Shown one piece after another: positions 59,727-64,000 of a stretch of DNA of 64,000 nt. Source of the stretch: Neodiprion pinetum (taxonomy: Eukaryota > Arthropoda > Insecta > Hymenoptera > Diprionidae). The stretch is from assembly GCF_021155775.2 (NCBI RefSeq), contig NC_060232.1:37693089-37757088 (forward strand), given 5' to 3'. The notes beneath the pieces are model-generated. The model was not told the DNA's origin and ran no database searches. It worked only from the letters and a program-made list of their open reading frames with translations. The number at the start of each line of letters is the position of its first letter. The first letter of the stretch is position 1. The position numbers were made by a program, and so were the translations under genes.

Positions 59727-62563
59727 TAGGAGCATGAATAAATTTGAAAGAAAGAGTTTAATAATCGATAACCGGAAAGTATCGCATTGACAATTAACCG
59801 TTAATTGCTGCACATTTTTTACTTTTTCAATCTCTCGTGCACGTTTCTAAAATTTATGAGTTCACCTAAAGGAATCCACGCTTCGTTGCACAAATTTTAG
59901 TGCTCTACAATGACGATTCGATAAATCTATGTATGTGTTCTGCACGCGTTTCGAGACGTCGTAGCAATATTGACTGCAGCGTATTCCGAAGGAGTCGGTG
60001 TAATAAAGTTGGATTAACAGTGTCGTTAATATCTTAAGCTAGTATCGAAACTCGACTTGAAACTCTCGGTTAGCCTTATAGTATTATATAATTAGGTGGT
60101 GCAGGTTCTAGTATTCCCTCGAATGGAGAGACACGCGATTAAAATGAACCGTTTAAGATCGGATTATTTACGATCTGATATCAGGCCTTCGTCTAATGGT
60201 CCTCTATAACACACAGTGCGTATGATATGTGATATCCGGAGTAGGATTATAATATCCATTAAACGTGTAGACCGAGGCGCAAATTTGGCGGGATCGTTAA
60301 TTATCGTTTTATTAACATCGGATTCAGTTATGCGATTAAAATCGAAAAATTCATTCGACGATTTCGTCATACGTTAGTTTGATTATTCCACAAATTGGCT
60401 ACACTGCATCAATCCTTACACTCCAACTGCGCAGCGGTTTATACAACTATCTTGGATTTCCGTTATATTACCTTCAGATAGTCATGGTGTACAGTTTAAG
60501 GTTAAAAAATTTCTGGCACATCTGTATAAGACCACTCCGGCCTGGGATGAACTTGTTGTGCAACGCACGGTGATGATCGACGCGTTGTAATATGCAGCGA
60601 ACTTCGTCGTTCAGGTGAATCGATTGCTGAATAATCTACGCAACTGTTTCATCGCGCTACTTCCCTCAAATCTTACTGTCAAATCACAGAATTCTTATGC
60701 AGGCGAACTAGCTGTCTTTACTCGATGCGCTAGAATGAACTCGAATTATTGACGCTGTGGAAAATCTGCAGCCCATACATTATTCCGCATTATATTGTGC
60801 AGCGTTCTTCTTCTATATATTCGTATAATCGATCGCATAAGCGACATGTTCAAGTCGAAGCCATCCGATATCCGTGAATACATTGATCCACATAGTCCAC
60901 GGATGATGGATTTGATTCACCAGTCAAATAATAGTGCTTATTTCGAATTATATGGCGCGATGACTCGATGCTTTTTTTATTAAAAGCATATTATTATGAT
61001 GATAGGAATTAATAAGCTGCAGAAAAATTGTCCTACATTCATTCGTCGCCATATTTCGTGTGAACTAAGCCTAATATCGTAGCAAAAATTATTTAAACTC
61101 ACCAAATGACGATTGAGACGGTGACTGAAAATTTGAATTTGATAACTGATGCATTGTGGGTTCTATTTATACAACAGCCTCCACCAATCGACGGGTTTTA
61201 CAAGTCACACAAGAACCTGTGTGACATTTTTGCCGTCGGTAAAAAGGGCTCAGATCACGATCAACTGTAGGTAACAGTTTAAAGCGTGTTACCGTCGATA
61301 ACAAGGTAGAAAAAGTACCAGACTTATTGTTAAATGTGCACGATTATCGTTATAAGTTTCTTTTTCTGTTTATGGTATACAAACGTTAAAGATTAAATTA
61401 ATATAAATTTATTTACAAAAAAAATTACAATAAATAATTTAAATACATTGGTTCAGGTGTCGTGGATATGCTGCTCGTGGAGTGGCGATTACATTTCGTA
61501 TAAATGTACATTATAAATATTTTTCGAAAATATATCTTAGATCATATTTTAAACTCACTAAGGGTATTGAGAATTATATACTAAATTTTTTTTTCGTTTT
61601 AACCGGGTTCTAATTTGAATTGAATAACAATTAATATTGCATTGGATTAACAACGTATTTCAACCGGATAAACGATCAAATTAAACGATTTTTGTACAGA
61701 GAATTTCATAAAAAATTCTACGTTAATAATGATAATCAATATGTCAAACGACATAATATATGCACGTTTTATTACTTGTACGTGTCGCAAACTATTATCC
61801 TATGTTGTGATTATTGATTGCCTTCTGCAACGTTTATTATGTATAATATGTAGACTAAAATTTTTCAAGTTCTAAATTTTGTTATACAACATTCAGGCAG
61901 TTTACTACACTTACTGTAGTACGTACTTTCAATGTTAATTATTACAATAGTATTTGAGAGTAATGCAATTTTCAATTTTACGATTAGTATTAATTAGTTG
62001 TGTAATAGATGTGAGGCGAATTTTCATTATTTGTATCAAATAATTAAATAAACAGAATAAAAACTTCCTATTTTTTGGATCGGACTGTCAATGGTATTAT
62101 ACCAAATTGTGAAAGCATATTGCAAGAGTTTTCAAAGCCAAAGAATACCATTTCTTCACATTCAAATTGTCAACTTATAAACGATTATTCACTTAGTTTG
62201 ATACTAGGCCGCTACAATTAGAGCACTTACATTTGTTTCACAGCTGCATTATACAAAATTAATTCTAATTCGCTTACTTTAAATCGTGATAATTTCTATG
62301 CTTTACTTTACTTGCTATACTCAGAGTACTGCAAATTATCAAACTTTTTGAGCAAAATTGATTCCCGTTAATATTGTAAGGGAAAAATAAAAACAGCGCG
62401 AAATCTTTTTCCTTGTTCATAAAAACATAATAGAAAAAACGAGGAAAGCAAAATAATTAAATCTAAACCGATTACTATGAGTATCACATATGTTGTATTA
62501 ACTGTACCTATAATACCTGTTTGCTAAATTGTAGCCTTAGTTTTTGATTCAGATGTTTGTTCG
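59727..62563. other. No gene recognised
   Basis: Strongly AT-rich from about 61,300 onward. A 68-codon minus frame at 60,164-60,370 has a plausible start but no domain and no continuation. The right part is the downstream flank of the kinesin gene. Confidence 0.45.
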
Positions 62564-62569
62564 TTTATT
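62564..62569 (-). terminator. Candidate poly(A) signal of the kinesin gene
   Basis: AATAAA on the minus strand, about 25 bases past the stop codon. If used, the 3' untranslated region would be very short; other AATAAA hexamers further left could serve instead. Confidence 0.35.
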
Positions 62570-62593
62570 TTCTCAAATGATTTTGGCAGTCTT

Positions 62594-64000
62594 TTATTTG
62601 TGCCTCTTATCGGTATCGATTGTCTTCTGTATGATAAGCTTATTTCTCTGCCTGGTGACTTTAGTCGTAGGCTGTGTGCTGGGGGCTATCTGCTTCAAAC
62701 CTTGCTGAGGTATTTTGGCAGGACTAGCGGCTCGCGGATGAGTAGATCCTTTTAGAAGACCCTCGACGTCGGCAAGCCTCCGTCTCAAGCTTCTGTTCTC
62801 CCTCTTACATCTAGCCAACTCTGAGTCCTTGTCGAGCCTGTCATGACCTGAGCTGCTAGTTTCTTCGGCGAAATGCCGGAACATCAGATGCAGCTTTTCT
62901 TCGTGTTCTCTTTGCATCAAAACGATCCTTCTCTCCGCTTCCAGCTTCGTTTGTTTCAGGGCGTTAGTGAGTGTCTGGATTCTCCACTCTTGGGTTTCTG
63001 CGTGAGCCTCTAGCTCCGCGGCCTGGATCTCCAAATTCTTTGAACTTTCTTTCAAGTCGATCACTTTGAGAAAGTATTTGTAAAACAGAGTTCTCATCTC
63101 ACCGTCCGACAGCTTCATCAATCTTTCCATCAGCATTTGCTCACCTTTTTCCCTCTTCACTTGATTCTCGTCGAAACACTTCCTGCCGCATATCATTTCG
63201 TTTTTATGCTCAATCATTGCGTCAATAGCCTCTATCGTTTCCCCACATTCAAGCAGTTTTCTCTCCTCTACTATCGTCAGTGTTTTTTCTTTCTGTAACT
63301 TTTCATCCAGATCGCACTTCTCATCCACTAGACAGTCCCTGGTCCTCCTAAGATTTCTTATCTCGTGCCTCAGGGCTTCTTTCTCATCCGTATCAGCCGT
63401 TCTCTCCAGATCCATTGATTTCTCTTTCAAAACATGGTCCAGATGTGAAATTCTTGCACTCACTTCAAGCAGGTTTTTTTTCTTATCGGAACAATCGTTT
63501 TGCGACTTTGAATTCTTTCTGTCATCTTCACTTTCGGACTGTATTTCTTTTAATTTTGAAGCTGTTAAGTTGTACTTCTCCTCCAATTCTCTTATCTTTC
63601 TCTGATCCTGGACTAGCTCATTTTCCAGCTGCTTTTTGTGCTCGTCTTCTTTTTTCAGCTGTCTCTTCAACTTCTCCATTTGCTTCTTAGACGAATTTAA
63701 CGAACTCTCAAGCTCCAACACTTTCTTTGCAGAATCGCCAGCAATCTGTTTTATCATCTCAATATCCATCAATCGTTTCTCATAGTGAATTGCCATGTGT
63801 TTGTATAATTCAATTTCCTTCTTATGCGCTGATTTATCCTCGGTATCTTTGTACAACGAGGCATTTTCTGCTTGAGCAAGTTGCGTCCTAGTGTTATAAT
63901 ACTCCTCTTCAAGCTTGCTTCGTTTTCTCTGAAACTTTTGTTTGGCGCTTGCTCTAGCTTCGGAATTCTTTATCATATCAGCTATGAACTGTTCCTTTAT
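62594..64000 (-). CDS. cos: Kinesin-like protein, KIF7/KIF27/Costal-2 family, C-terminal part
   Basis: The frame is open from the right edge of the window to TAA at 62,594: 468 residues of a longer protein whose motor domain must lie beyond the window. In insects the family member is Costal-2, a microtubule-associated scaffold that holds Fused and Cubitus interruptus in the Hedgehog pathway; in vertebrates the relatives are KIF7 and KIF27. Nearly all of the segment is charged coiled coil (residues about 1-420). Family blocks are IEAIDAMIEHKNEMI (about 256-270), GEMRTLFYKYFLKVIDL (about 300-316) and ERRIVLMQREHEEKLHLMFR (about 356-375), which match KIF7/KIF27 better than KIF4. The tail is basic and Gln/Thr-rich. 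No intron is needed over 1.4 kb. It may be a non-orthologous KIF4-like protein, but that is less likely. Confidence 0.8.
   Translation of the reverse strand: MKEQFIADMIKNSEARASAKQKFQRKRSKLEEEYYNTRTQLAQAENASLYKDTEDKSAHKKEIELYKHMAIHYEKRLMDIEMIKQIAGDSAKKVLELESSLNSSKKQMEKLKRQLKKEDEHKKQLENELVQDQRKIRELEEKYNLTASKLKEIQSESEDDRKNSKSQNDCSDKKKNLLEVSARISHLDHVLKEKSMDLERTADTDEKEALRHEIRNLRRTRDCLVDEKCDLDEKLQKEKTLTIVEERKLLECGETIEAIDAMIEHKNEMICGRKCFDENQVKREKGEQMLMERLMKLSDGEMRTLFYKYFLKVIDLKESSKNLEIQAAELEAHAETQEWRIQTLTNALKQTKLEAERRIVLMQREHEEKLHLMFRHFAEETSSSGHDRLDKDSELARCKRENRSLRRRLADVEGLLKGSTHPRAASPAKIPQQGLKQIAPSTQPTTKVTRQRNKLIIQKTIDTDKRHK

Noticed and set aside
63415..63690. 91-codon plus-strand frame
   Set aside because: It lies wholly antisense within the kinesin coding sequence.

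Overview
This window reads as AT-rich nuclear DNA from an insect, perhaps a hymenopteran, though the order is not proven. The evidence is one complete gene of the insect-only odorant receptor family (7tm_6), built from six short exons with canonical splice sites; the 3' part of a kinesin of the KIF7/KIF27/Costal-2 family; four tRNA genes with oligo-T terminators; and many small inverted-repeat transposons and retrotransposon fragments. There are no operons, ribosome-binding sites or CRISPR arrays.

Layout. Positions 1-41,250 are a gene desert, either intergenic or a very large intron. They hold short non-autonomous elements, two related arrays of degenerate CTTTGTAAT repeats, simple repeats and poly(A)/poly(T) tracts. 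A 0.4-kb TA-flanked MITE family has four copies in the window (230, 18,967, 37,480 and 56,999). In every copy both terminal inverted repeats carry an NRF-1/erect-wing-like GCGCAYGCGC site, and one end also has a CCAAT box. A second family with CACTGAG ends has three copies (16,466, 33,214 and 59,304). Fold-back elements lie at 695 and 44,371.

From 41,402 to 43,253 (minus strand) is an intact odorant receptor gene. Joining the six exons gives an open frame of 398 residues, and one intron appears to be of the GC-AG type.

From 45,301 to 56,279 is a tRNA neighbourhood: tRNA-Glu(CTC) twice, tRNA-Leu(CAA) with a 35-nt intron, and tRNA-Glu(TTC). A 0.5-kb tRNA-flanking spacer occurs twice, at 45,359 and 54,429. 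The two copies are separated by about 8.5 kb of nested retroelement debris: the 3' end of a jockey/CR1-like non-LTR element, another non-LTR tail, a BEL/Pao fragment, a YMDD-type non-LTR reverse transcriptase with a rearranged 3' end, and an internally deleted Ty3/gypsy element with one complete and one truncated LTR. The simplest reading is a small tandem tRNA-Glu array split apart by transposons.

From 56,280 to 62,560 is mostly unassigned DNA with one more copy of each main MITE family. From 62,594 to the window edge (minus strand) is the C-terminal coding part of the kinesin, a predicted Hedgehog-pathway scaffold.

Most short open frames in the AT-rich part show no recognisable domain and are not annotated as genes.
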